Shown here piece after piece: positions 7,381 through 15,440 of a DNA stretch of 35,887 nt. The notes below the pieces were generated by a model that saw nothing but the letters and a program-made list of their open reading frames with translations, was not told the origin of the DNA and did no database searches. The stretch's first letter is position 1; every line of letters starts with the position of its first letter. The stretch comes from an uncultured Burkholderiales bacterium. Lineage in GTDB: Bacteria; Pseudomonadota; Gammaproteobacteria; Burkholderiales; Burkholderiaceae_C. The DNA is taken from the NCBI GenBank assembly GCA_903820745.1, contig CAIJIT010000207.1, forward strand, positions 1 through 35,887, given 5' to 3'. The position numbers were made by a program, and so were the translations under genes.

Positions 7381-9193
7381 GCGTCGCTGCAAGCTTCTGC
7401 TCCGACACCCAGCGCTGGACCACTTGACTCAGCACATCCATCGGCACCGAGCCGGCCTTCAGCACGACATCGTGGAAGGCCTTGAGCGAAAAGCGCGTAC
7501 CCAGGTCCTTCTGCGCAGCGTCACGCAGTTCCAGGATGCGCAGCATGCCGATCATGTAGGCACAGGCCTGCCCCGGGTTGGCGACATAGCGTTCGACTTC
7601 CTGCGCGCCGATGCCATAAGCGATCGCCTGTTCGCGGGTCCAGCGCTTGGCATGCAGGCCGGTGTCGACGACCAGGCGCCGGGCGCGAAACAGCTGTCCG
7701 TCCAGCGCACCGAGCAGCGCAAAGGGCTCGTCTTCATACCAGCCGTTGTCGATCGCAAGTCGCTCGGCATAGAGCGCCCATCCTTCAGAGTTGGCACTGC
7801 CGCCGCCGAAGACGCGGCGCTGGCGCCAACGCGGTTGATCGATTTGCTCCTGCTGCAAGGCGAGCTGGAAATGGTGGCCCGGCACTGCCTCATGGACGGT
7901 CAGGCTGCGCATCTGCGGCATATTGAATTCAGGCCCGGGCAATGGCGCCCAGAACACGCCCGGCCGACTGCCATCCGGAGCCGGCGTGCTGTAGTGGGCC
8001 GCAGCGGTCTTCTCGGTCAAGGGGGGTTCGCGCCTCACTTCGACCGGCGCCGCAGGCTGCAGGTTGAACAGCGCCTGGCTACGGCGCTGGTTGTCCTTCA
8101 CATAGTCCGCAAAACGTGCCAGCAGGGCCGGCCTCGGGTCGGGGTCGGCCGCCGGCTGCATTTCCTTGCGCAGCGCAGTCATGCGCGACTCAACGGTGCC
8201 TTCCTTGCGGCCCAGCGCAGTCAGCTTTCGGTCCATCTCGCCTTCAATCCGCGACACTTCGCGCAGGCCGAGGGCGTGAATTTCTTCTGCACTGAGCGTT
8301 GTGGTGGTGTAGGTCGCCAGCGCCTGCGCATAAGCAGCTGCACCATCGGCAAAACGCCAGAGACCGGCATCGGCATGGGTCATTGGATGAATCTCGTTCA
8401 GCCAGACCAGCAAGCGCTGCCAAGCGGGGCGAATGCGCTGTTCGACAAGCTCCGTGGCGTCGGCAATTGCACGCTGGCGGTCGGAAGCGGCCAAGCCGTC
8501 GATGCGCGCGCTGCGGCGGGTCAGCGTCTCGACGAAAAGATTCTGAGCCGGGGGCGGAAGCAAAAAGGACTGCACCTGGGTGATGGTCCGTTCAAGGATG
8601 AACCGCGGTGGCAGCAAACCCTTGGCTTGCGCGCTGCGGGCTCGGGCAATCGCCTCGTCGACGCGCAGGCTGACCTGCTCCAGGCGGGCCATGAATGAAG
8701 CCAGATCGTCCGCGTTGCGCATCGGATGCGCTTCGCTCATGAAGGACACCAGGCTGACCTGCGGACCGCCAAGCTGGTTGAAGATGAAATTGTGGTCTTC
8801 GAACGGCTCGCTGGCGATGCTGCGCTGCAAGGTCCAGCGGATCGTTGCCAAGCTATCTTGCTGAGTCGCGGTCAATTGGCCCGCGGCATAGCGATCGAGT
8901 TGCGCCAAGCCCTCGCGGGCCAGAGCGCGCGTTTTCGCCCGGCGTTCGGCAGTCTGCGGCGTCAACTGCCGCTCCAGCGCGGCTTGTTCGGCGCCACTGA
9001 AATACTGACTGTAGGTCGCGCGCTCAGCCGATTGCCGCACCCAGTCAGCAGCAAAGGTTTCAGTCCAGGCGTCGAAGCCGCTCCCGCTTTCTGCTGAGGA
9101 GCTTGCAGTCTGGGCGAATACCGGCAACAGCGTTGCACACAAGGCGAGCCCAATGGCCATGCGCCGCAGCAGATCAGGTGGGAAGTTCTTCAT
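7367..9193 (-). CDS. Exported DUF885 family protein, putative metallopeptidase
   Basis: A 608-residue protein with a signal peptide (about 1-28, ending in LLPVFAQ) and a full-length DUF885 domain, whose members are usually 580-610 residues. The region HEAVPGHH at 434-441 and EGWALYAE at 470-477 are the two hallmark motifs; the His/Glu arrangement suggests a zinc peptidase of the gluzincin type, though few members have been tested. It ends 6 bases from serB on the opposite strand. Upstream, 96 bases separate it from the cold-shock-domain gene on the same strand, so it may have its own promoter, but none was recognised. The substrate is unknown; peptides in the periplasm are the natural guess. 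Confidence 0.85.
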   Translation of the reverse strand: MKNFPPDLLRRMAIGLALCATLLPVFAQTASSSAESGSGFDAWTETFAADWVRQSAERATYSQYFSGAEQAALERQLTPQTAERRAKTRALAREGLAQLDRYAAGQLTATQQDSLATIRWTLQRSIASEPFEDHNFIFNQLGGPQVSLVSFMSEAHPMRNADDLASFMARLEQVSLRVDEAIARARSAQAKGLLPPRFILERTITQVQSFLLPPPAQNLFVETLTRRSARIDGLAASDRQRAIADATELVEQRIRPAWQRLLVWLNEIHPMTHADAGLWRFADGAAAYAQALATYTTTTLSAEEIHALGLREVSRIEGEMDRKLTALGRKEGTVESRMTALRKEMQPAADPDPRPALLARFADYVKDNQRRSQALFNLQPAAPVEVRREPPLTEKTAAAHYSTPAPDGSRPGVFWAPLPGPEFNMPQMRSLTVHEAVPGHHFQLALQQEQIDQPRWRQRRVFGGGSANSEGWALYAERLAIDNGWYEDEPFALLGALDGQLFRARRLVVDTGLHAKRWTREQAIAYGIGAQEVERYVANPGQACAYMIGMLRILELRDAAQKDLGTRFSLKAFHDVVLKAGSVPMDVLSQVVQRWVSEQKLAATQLAS

Positions 9194-9289
9194 GGAAAAC
9201 CAAGGATAAAAGGAACCGCGCAGTATCGTGCAAATTGCGCTCGGCTGCCGGGATGCAGCCGCGCTGAATTCGCTGCGACTTGCTCGGGT

Positions 9290-9880
9290 TCAACCAGCCC
9301 TGATCCAGCTAGCGACTGATCGGAGCAGCGGCGTGGCCAGCAGGACGAACAGCGTGACATTGGCGCCGGCGGCAAACCAGAAGCGGCGCAGGAACTCGGA
9401 CTTGGCCGACTTATGCCTGAGCAGTTGCTGCGCCAGCAAGGCGCCCGGCCAGCCGCAGGCCAGCGCCAGACCATGCAATGTGCGTTCAGGCACGCGGGGC
9501 TGACCGAGCCGCGCCGCGCGTTTGTCACCGGCATAGACGATGAAGGTCGCCATGCTCATCGCCATATAAGCACCCCAGACCGCGGGCGGCATCGGCCACA
9601 ACAAATGGCAGACCAGATAGGCCGAAGCAAAGCCCGGCACCAGCCATACCCTGCTGCCGCGCCAAGCCTGGGCTTTGGGTGCCAAGCTTCGCAATTTCAG
9701 AGCGCGCGGCTTGCCTTGGGCATCAATTCCGACTTCAAAGCTGTAAGCCTGACCGGCTTGCGGACGGGCATTACCGAAGGCTTGGCGATGGACGAACAGG
9801 CGCGGCCCGCCTGCGTCAGGCGAGATGAATCCATAGCCCTTGGCATCGTCCCACTGGCTCAGCCGACCCTTTTGTTGCAT
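9290..9880 (-). CDS. Cold-shock domain fused to a DUF1294 membrane domain
   Basis: A 196-residue two-domain protein. Residues 1-68 form a cold-shock (OB-fold) domain starting QKGRLSQWDDAKGYGFISP, with GYGFI as RNP1-like and LFVHRQAF as RNP2-like nucleic-acid contacts. Residues about 75-196 hold the DUF1294 domain with three to four hydrophobic segments and the motif YAGDKRAARLGQPRVPERTLH. The fusion is widespread in proteobacteria but its function is not established; an RNA-binding domain tethered to the inner membrane is what the sequence shows. The start has AGGA 8-9 bases upstream. An intrinsic terminator ends only 20 bases before the start codon, leaving no room for a separate promoter, so expression probably depends on read-through from the upstream helicase gene or on a promoter inside it. 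Confidence 0.88.
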   Translation of the reverse strand: MQQKGRLSQWDDAKGYGFISPDAGGPRLFVHRQAFGNARPQAGQAYSFEVGIDAQGKPRALKLRSLAPKAQAWRGSRVWLVPGFASAYLVCHLLWPMPPAVWGAYMAMSMATFIVYAGDKRAARLGQPRVPERTLHGLALACGWPGALLAQQLLRHKSAKSEFLRRFWFAAGANVTLFVLLATPLLRSVASWIRAG

Positions 9881-9900
9881 GCCGCTTTTCCTGCAGTTGA

Positions 9901-9928
9901 AAAAAAGCCCGCTTGGCCAGCGGGCTTT
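9901..9928 (-). terminator. Intrinsic terminator of the DEAD-box helicase gene
   Basis: Read on the - strand: AAAAGCCCGC, loop TGGCCAA, GCGGGC followed by seven T. It lies 28 bases after the helicase stop codon and 20 bases before the start of the next gene. A-runs on the other arm make it potentially active in both directions. Confidence 0.85.
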
Positions 9929-9955
9929 TCAAGGTCAAACGAAAGTCCAGATCAA

Positions 9956-11602
9956 TCAGCGACCGAAACCGCTACGGCGCGGGCCGGAGGGGCTGAACGG
10001 GCCACTGCGCTTCGGGCCGGCGCCGGGGCCGGCAGGACGACGGTCCTGGCCGAAACTCGGCTTGGCAGCGCCAAACGATGGCCTGTCGCCACGCGGAGCG
10101 AAGCTGCGGTCGTTCGGGCGGTCGTTGCTGCGCTCGAAAGGCTTGTTGTCGAACGAAGGCCTGGCGTCCTGACGAACAAATTCAGGCCTGGCGTCCTGAC
10201 GGAACTCGCCGCGCGGCTCGAAAGCCGCAGGACGACCAGCATCGCGATTGAAAGGCTGGCCGCCATCACGGTTGAACGGTTGGCCCCCGTCGCGATTGAA
10301 CGGCTTGTTACCGAAGGACTTGTTGCCGCCGAAGCTCTTGTTGCCATAAGCAGGCTTGGCACCCCATGAAGGACGCGGTGCGCCGCGGTCTTCAAAACCA
10401 CCAGCGCCCATCGGACGTGGCGGGAAGATGCGCGGCTCTTGCGTCTTCGGCTCCAGGCCTTCGATCTGTGCTGACGGGATGGTCTGGGTGGTGAACTGCT
10501 GGATGCGGCGGATCATCGACACATCGTCGCGCGTGGCCAGCGTCACCGCCAGGCCCGAGCGACCGGCACGACCGGTACGGCCGATACGGTGCACATAGTC
10601 CTCGGCCTTCATCGGCAGACCGTAATTGATCACATGCGAAATCGTCGGCACGTCGATACCGCGAGCCGCCACGTCAGTGGCGACCAGCACGCGCACTTCA
10701 CGCCGGCGCAGCGCCAGCAAGGTGCGGTTGCGGCGACCCTGCGGCATGCCGCCGTGCAGCGGCGCCACCGAGTGACCGAGTTCCTGCAGGCGCTCGGCCA
10801 GCCAGTCAGCATCACGCTGGGTGCTGGTGAACACCAAGGCCTGGTCGAGATCCTTGTCGGCGAGCAGATGCTCGAGCAATTGGTCCTTGTGGTTGTTGTT
10901 GTCAGCCCAGTGCAGACGCTGCGTGATGTTCTCATGCGTGTCAGTGTGGGAAGCGACATCAACGCGCAGCGGATCGCGCATCAGGTCATGCGCCAGACGG
11001 CCGACATGGCCAGCAAACGTGGCACTGAACATCAGGGTCTGACGCGTTGCCGGAATGCGGTCGGCGATGGTCTTGATGTCGTCGATGAAGCCCATGTCCA
11101 GCATGCGGTCGGCTTCGTCAAGCACCAGGATGTCGACGTTGTCGAGCACGGCCTTGCCTGACTGCAGATGGTCAAGCAGACGGCCAGGCGTGGCGATCAG
11201 GATGTCCAGGGGGCCGCTCAGCTGCTTGATCTGCAGTGCATAAGGCATGCCGCCCAGCACAGTCGAAATGCGCAGGCCAGGCACATGGCGCCCGTAGGTT
11301 TGTGCAGCCTTGGCCACTTGCATCGCCAGTTCGCGGGTCGGTGTCAGCACGAGGATTTTCGGGCCGTACATCTTGCCCTTTTGACGCGTCGCGTTCTCGC
11401 TGCGGCTGGCCAGGATTTTTTGCAGGGCTGGCAGGATGAAGGCCGCGGTCTTGCCGCTGCCGGTGCGGGCCGAGACCATCAGGTCCTGACCGTTCAGGCC
11501 CGGAGGAATGGCCTGGGTCTGTACTTCGGTGGCTGTCTCATAGCCGGAATCAACAACAGCGCGCAGGAGAACTTCGTGCAGGCCTAGATTTTCAAAACTC
11601 AT
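9956..11602 (-). CDS. rhlE: DEAD-box ATP-dependent RNA helicase, RhlE group
   Basis: A 548-residue DEAD-box helicase. Motifs in order: Q-motif region TATEVQTQAIP, ARTGSGKT (45-52), PTREL (88-92), DEAD (162-165), SAT (193-195), HRIGRTGR (338-345). A tail of about 155 residues from residue 391 is rich in Arg, Gly, Pro, Phe, Asn and Asp and carries tandem repeats of FNRDGGQP and an RQDARP repeat; such tails bind RNA non-specifically. The start at 11602 (MSFENLGLHEVLL) is chosen because it opens the conserved domain and has an AAGAAG-like site just upstream, although the frame stays open to 11716. A sigma70-like promoter at 11914-11943 gives a leader of about 300 bases. Assignment to RhlE over other DEAD-box groups is by overall similarity. 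Confidence 0.9.
   Translation of the reverse strand: MSFENLGLHEVLLRAVVDSGYETATEVQTQAIPPGLNGQDLMVSARTGSGKTAAFILPALQKILASRSENATRQKGKMYGPKILVLTPTRELAMQVAKAAQTYGRHVPGLRISTVLGGMPYALQIKQLSGPLDILIATPGRLLDHLQSGKAVLDNVDILVLDEADRMLDMGFIDDIKTIADRIPATRQTLMFSATFAGHVGRLAHDLMRDPLRVDVASHTDTHENITQRLHWADNNNHKDQLLEHLLADKDLDQALVFTSTQRDADWLAERLQELGHSVAPLHGGMPQGRRNRTLLALRRREVRVLVATDVAARGIDVPTISHVINYGLPMKAEDYVHRIGRTGRAGRSGLAVTLATRDDVSMIRRIQQFTTQTIPSAQIEGLEPKTQEPRIFPPRPMGAGGFEDRGAPRPSWGAKPAYGNKSFGGNKSFGNKPFNRDGGQPFNRDGGQPFNRDAGRPAAFEPRGEFRQDARPEFVRQDARPSFDNKPFERSNDRPNDRSFAPRGDRPSFGAAKPSFGQDRRPAGPGAGPKRSGPFSPSGPRRSGFGR
10157..10300 (-). repeat. Tandem coding repeats in the helicase tail
   Basis: About 10237-10300 encode nearly three copies of the 8-residue unit FNRDGGQP (24-base period), and about 10157-10204 carry two copies of a 27-base unit encoding the RQDARP motif. 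Copy number could vary by slippage. The repeats lie in the disordered RNA-binding tail. Confidence 0.75.
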
Positions 11603-12017
11603 ATCTTCTTTCAACAAAGCTACGCCCGGCCCTGCAATAGCAGAGCAAATGCGAAGCACCCGACCTATGGGTCGAGCCAAAAAAGTCGCTGGGAGAAAGC
11701 TCGCGTCGTGCACCAAGGCATTACAAAGCTCGCTGCAAGCGAGTTTGGGGGAGCCTGGTGCGGCGCCGGGGGAACAGTCAAAGCGACGGCATCGCCGCCG
11801 ACCGAACCCGAGGGGTGTTCAGCGCAACACTGGCACCAAAATCTGGGCAGCGGCCTGAACAAGGTCAGAGGAGACGTACGAATCGCTGGGGTCTCAACTC
11901 CAGCGAAGGTCGAACTATAGCACATCAGGGTTTCCTCTAGCAAGCGCTCGGGGGATGGCACCGAAAAAGCCCGTCAACTACAGTCTGGTCGCTCCACCCC
12001 TATGCCCGGACTGCCCC
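11603..12017. other. 415-base non-coding region between the helicase and a divergent small exported-protein gene
   Basis: It holds the roughly 300-base leader of the helicase mRNA (from about 11907 down to 11603) and, beyond the promoter, the upstream region of the small + strand gene. The open frames crossing it are short and lack ribosome binding sites or recognisable domains. A small inverted repeat, CGACC..GGTCG, lies near 11658-11674. No known riboswitch class was recognised. Confidence 0.6.
11914..11943 (-). promoter_or_regulatory. Sigma70-like promoter of the DEAD-box helicase
   Basis: On the - strand TTGCTA (11943-11938) and TATAGT (11919-11914) are separated by 18 bases. The match is good at both boxes and the orientation fits the helicase. 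Transcription would start near 11907, giving a leader of about 300 bases. Confidence 0.6.
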
Positions 12018-12539
12018 ATGAAAACCCGCCACGCAATGCTGCCAGCAATGCTCGTTCTGGCCTTGACCTCAGCCTGCGCCAATGCCGATATTGAACTTGG
12101 CGATGCGGACGGACAGCGCTACTTGCTCAAGGATGACGGCAGCTGGCGACCGATCAGTCCAGGTAAAAAGCCAACTGTACTGGCCGAACTGCAATTGTTG
12201 CGGCGCGTCGAAGCGCCTGGTGGCTGCCGCTTCGAGATGAATTTGAACAACAAACTGCCCTATGAAATCAACAGCCTGGTGCCGGGCTTTTCAGCCTATC
12301 GCAGCAATGGCGTGGTCTACGCCAGCAAGCTGACCAGCTTCGGTTCGGTCAAGCCCGGGGATCAGCGCAACCGCGAGTTGCAATTCGAAGGCATCAGCTG
12401 CCAGGACATCGCGCGCTTGCAGGTGCAGGGCGGCGACCGCTGCGAGATGGGGGAATTGAACAAATTCAACGATGTCAAAGGCCAATGCCTGGCACTCTTG
12501 CGAGTCCTGCCCAGCGAATTGCTGAAATTCAGCAAATGA
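12018..12539 (+). CDS. Small exported hypothetical protein
   Basis: A 173-residue protein that I do not assign to a named family. Residues 1-26 form a signal peptide ending LALTSACANA; cleavage after ANA is likely, while TSAC is a poor lipobox, so a lipoprotein is possible but less likely. The mature part opens with DIELGDADGQRYLLKDDGSW, a short motif seen in small periplasmic proteins that have a 'DG..Y.L..DG.W' segment. Four cysteines in the mature part (GGCRFE, ISCQDI, DRCEMG, GQCLAL) could form two disulfides in the periplasm. The start at 12018 is preferred over 11955 because it opens the signal peptide. It is a single gene, convergent with moaD, and its function is unknown. Confidence 0.7.
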   Translation: MKTRHAMLPAMLVLALTSACANADIELGDADGQRYLLKDDGSWRPISPGKKPTVLAELQLLRRVEAPGGCRFEMNLNNKLPYEINSLVPGFSAYRSNGVVYASKLTSFGSVKPGDQRNRELQFEGISCQDIARLQVQGGDRCEMGELNKFNDVKGQCLALLRVLPSELLKFSK

Positions 12540-12551
12540 CCCGGGGCGGTC

Positions 12552-12803
12552 TCAGCCGCCGGTAACGGGCGGAAAGAAAGCGACTTCGGCGCCGTCAGCA
12601 ATAACCACATCTTCCTTGCAGAGCAGCTGGTTCAGCGCACAGCGCACTGCCCGGCCGCGTGCCAGGGCCTGCCCATGCAGGGCCGAGCTCGCCAGCAATT
12701 GATCGCGCAATTGACCGATCGTCATGCCGGCCGCGAGCTCAAGCGTTTCACCCGCGCCGAGTTGTTCACGCAGCGAGGCGAAATATCGAACCTGGATCTT
12801 CAT
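12552..12803 (-). CDS. moaD: Molybdopterin synthase sulfur carrier subunit MoaD
   Basis: An 83-residue ubiquitin-fold protein ending in the required Gly-Gly (PPVTGG). MoaD is thiocarboxylated at this C-terminus and, with MoaE, inserts sulfur into cyclic pyranopterin to form molybdopterin. MKIQVRYFASLREQLG and EVAFFPPVTGG are typical family ends. Its ATG overlaps the moeA stop as ATGA, so translation is probably coupled. moaE is expected next in many genomes but is absent here; the next gene downstream is the convergent exported protein. Confidence 0.94.
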   Translation of the reverse strand: MKIQVRYFASLREQLGAGETLELAAGMTIGQLRDQLLASSALHGQALARGRAVRCALNQLLCKEDVVIADGAEVAFFPPVTGG

Positions 12804-14047
12804 GCCAGCAGCTCGGAAAAGGGGATGAAGCGAACCAGCTGCCCGGCCTTGATCGCCTGCAGCCCAGGGTTGTCAAGCAACCCGTCGCCCCAGACCGCCG
12901 AGGTCAGCACACCCGAACTCTGATTCGGGAACAAATCCAGTCCGCCAGCGGCGTTCAAGCGCACGCGCAGGAACTCCTGCCGGCGGTCAGGCCTTGGCCA
13001 GTCGAAATCAGCACGCAAGTTGAAGCCGCGCGGCGCCAATCGGGTGGCGCCTTGCAGGCGCAGGATCACCGGGCGCACCGCCAGCAAAAAGGTGACGAAG
13101 CTCGACACCGGATTGCCCGGCAGGCCGATGAACCAGGCCGGGTTGCGGTCAGCACGCCGGACTTCGCCAAAAGCCAGCGGCTTGCCCGGCTTGATCGCGA
13201 TTTGCCAGAGGTCGATGCGGCCTTCAAGCTGCAGCGCAGGTCGCAAATGGTCTTCCTCCCCGACCGACACCCCCCCCGAAGTGATGATCAGATCGGCTTG
13301 CAAGGCGGCCTCGCGCAAGGCCTGGCGGGTAGCTTCCAGTTGGTCCGGCACGATGCCCAGATCAATGACCACGCAACCCATGCCTTCGAGCAGGCCGCGC
13401 AGCATGAAACGATTCGAGTTGTAGATCGCACCCGGCCTCAAGGGCTCACCAGGCATGACCAGTTCATCGCCGGTCGAGAACAGAGCCACCTTGGGACGAC
13501 AGGCCAACTGCAGCTCGGCCGCACCGACCGAAGCGGCCAGACCCAGCGCTGCGGCGTCGAGGCGCGCCCCGGCGGCCAGCACCACGGTATTCTGAGCCAC
13601 GTCTTCGCCACGGCGACGGATCCATTGACCCGAAACCGGCAGGGTGTTGATTTGCACCGCACCGAGTCCACCGCCCGGCAATGCGCTGGCCTGGCATTGT
13701 TCCTGCATCACCACCGCATCGGCGCCGAGGGGAATCTGCGCACCAGTGAAGATGCGCGCGACCGTGCCTTCTTGGTGACGCGCACCGACGACACCGGCCG
13801 GCACCCGCTGCGCCACCGGCAGCAAGGTACCTGGCTGCGGCACATCAGCAGCCAGCAAGGCATAGCCGTCCATGCTGGTGTTGTCAGCCGGCGGCACGTC
13901 GAGCAGGGACACAACATCTCTGGCCAGCACCCGACCCAGCGCCTGCTCAGTGCGCATGGTTTCGTTCAAGCCCAGCGGCTCGATGCTGCTCAGCAGGCGC
14001 GCGAGCGCCTCCTCCAGCGTCAGCATGGGAGCGCGGGCGTCAGACAT
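12800..14047 (-). CDS. moeA: Molybdopterin molybdenumtransferase MoeA
   Basis: A 415-residue protein that inserts molybdate into adenylylated molybdopterin. Family motifs seen: DNTSMDGYAL near residue 57, ARIFTGAQIPLGADAVVMQEQ, FSTGDELV, SNRFML, ITSGGVSVGEEDHL (with the conserved Asp of the active site), FGLPGNPVS-like WFIGLPGNPVSSFVTF, and a C-terminal MoeA domain IV. Length fits the family (about 400-420). The start at 14047 is chosen because it overlaps the thrC stop by 8 bases (ATGTCTGA) and gives a normal N-terminus; the frame is open to 14080. It is linked by overlaps to thrC upstream and moaD downstream. Confidence 0.95.
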   Translation of the reverse strand: MSDARAPMLTLEEALARLLSSIEPLGLNETMRTEQALGRVLARDVVSLLDVPPADNTSMDGYALLAADVPQPGTLLPVAQRVPAGVVGARHQEGTVARIFTGAQIPLGADAVVMQEQCQASALPGGGLGAVQINTLPVSGQWIRRRGEDVAQNTVVLAAGARLDAAALGLAASVGAAELQLACRPKVALFSTGDELVMPGEPLRPGAIYNSNRFMLRGLLEGMGCVVIDLGIVPDQLEATRQALREAALQADLIITSGGVSVGEEDHLRPALQLEGRIDLWQIAIKPGKPLAFGEVRRADRNPAWFIGLPGNPVSSFVTFLLAVRPVILRLQGATRLAPRGFNLRADFDWPRPDRRQEFLRVRLNAAGGLDLFPNQSSGVLTSAVWGDGLLDNPGLQAIKAGQLVRFIPFSELLA

Positions 14048-15440
14048 GGGCGACAACGAAGTCCTTGACGGCCTGAACATCGACGGCCATCAGGGTGACA
14101 CGTTTGGGCAGCGCTTCGATGTTGGCAAGCCCGGCGGGGCGCGGTGGCTCGATGCCAAGCGCCTCGACGATCGTCGCGGCGAACTTGGCTGGCAGGGCTG
14201 TTTCGAGCACCAGCATCGGCACGCCGGCTTCAAGTTGCTGCAGCGCAACTTTCAGGCCATCGGCGGTATGGGTGTCGATCAGCACGCCGTAGTCCTGGTA
14301 GGCCTTGCGAATCGTCGCCAGCCGGTCGGTATGGTTACTCGAACCCGAGACAAAACCGAATTGCTCGATGCGCTGATGCTCCTCAGAGCTGATGCTGAAA
14401 CGTCCGGCGCTGGCCAGCGTGTCGCCGAACAGGGACTTGACCCTGGCGCCATCGCGGTCGAGCAGGTCGAAGACAAAGCGCTCAAAATTGCTGGCCTTGG
14501 AAATATCCATCGACGGGCTCGAGGTCTCCTGCGTGATGCCGCGCACCCGGTAGATGCCGCTGCGGAAAAATTCGTCGAGCACATCGTTTTCGTTCGTCGC
14601 CACCACCAACTGCTTGATCGGCAGACCCATCATGCGCGCGACATGGCCGGCGCAGACATTGCCGAAATTACCCGATGGCACGGTGAAGCTGACCAGGTCG
14701 CCGTCGGAATTTGTCGCCTGGAAATAGCCGGCGAAGTAATAGACCACCTGGGCCAGCAGACGCGCCCAGTTGATCGAGTTGACGGTCCCGATCTTGTACT
14801 TGCGCTTGAACGCCAGGTCGTTGGAGACCGCCTTGACGATGTCCTGGCAATCATCAAAAACGCCTTGCACGGCGATATTGTGGATATTGGCGTCTTGCAA
14901 GCTGAACATCTGAGCCTGCTGGAACGGACTCATGCGGCCTTGCGGGCTGAGCATGAAGACATTGACGCCGGCCTTGCCGCGCATCGCATATTCAGCCGCG
15001 CTGCCGGTGTCACCCGAGGTGGCACCGAGGATGTTGAGGGTCTCGCCGCGACGCTTCAACTCATACTCGAACAGTCCGCCGAGCAGTTGCATGGCCATGT
15101 CCTTGAAGGCCAGCGTCGGGCCATTCGACAACGCTTGCAAGGCCAGACCCGGCGCCAGCGGCTTCAGCGGCGTGATCTCGGGCGTGCCAAAGACCGCCTC
15201 GGTATAGGTGCGCCTTGTCAACTCATGCAGATCAGCGGCCGGAATGTCGTCGATATACAGCGACAGGATCTCGAAAGCCAGGTCGGCATAGGACAGGCCG
15301 CGCCAACGCGCCAGCGTCCTTGCATCGACCTGCGGATAGGACTGCGGCAGATAGAGTCCACCATCGGGTGCCAGACCTTCCAGCAGGATTTCGCAAAAGG
15401 CACGTTCGGTCTTGTCACCGCGGGTACTCAGATATTTCAT
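14040..15440 (-). CDS. thrC: Threonine synthase
   Basis: A 466-residue PLP enzyme that converts O-phosphohomoserine to threonine. MKYLSTRGD opens the protein, as in the long bacterial class, TLAFKDMAMQ carries the PLP lysine K113, and GATSGDTGSAAEYA and TVPSGNFGNV are phosphate/PLP-binding loops. Its ATG overlaps the hom stop (ATGA), so homoserine dehydrogenase and threonine synthase are translationally coupled. thrB is not in the window, as is common in Burkholderiales where the kinase lies elsewhere. Confidence 0.97.
   Translation of the reverse strand: MKYLSTRGDKTERAFCEILLEGLAPDGGLYLPQSYPQVDARTLARWRGLSYADLAFEILSLYIDDIPAADLHELTRRTYTEAVFGTPEITPLKPLAPGLALQALSNGPTLAFKDMAMQLLGGLFEYELKRRGETLNILGATSGDTGSAAEYAMRGKAGVNVFMLSPQGRMSPFQQAQMFSLQDANIHNIAVQGVFDDCQDIVKAVSNDLAFKRKYKIGTVNSINWARLLAQVVYYFAGYFQATNSDGDLVSFTVPSGNFGNVCAGHVARMMGLPIKQLVVATNENDVLDEFFRSGIYRVRGITQETSSPSMDISKASNFERFVFDLLDRDGARVKSLFGDTLASAGRFSISSEEHQRIEQFGFVSGSSNHTDRLATIRKAYQDYGVLIDTHTADGLKVALQQLEAGVPMLVLETALPAKFAATIVEALGIEPPRPAGLANIEALPKRVTLMAVDVQAVKDFVVAHV

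Noticed and set aside
12659-14068. A 469-codon open frame opposite moeA and moaD
   Set aside because: Antisense to two recognised genes and without family motifs.
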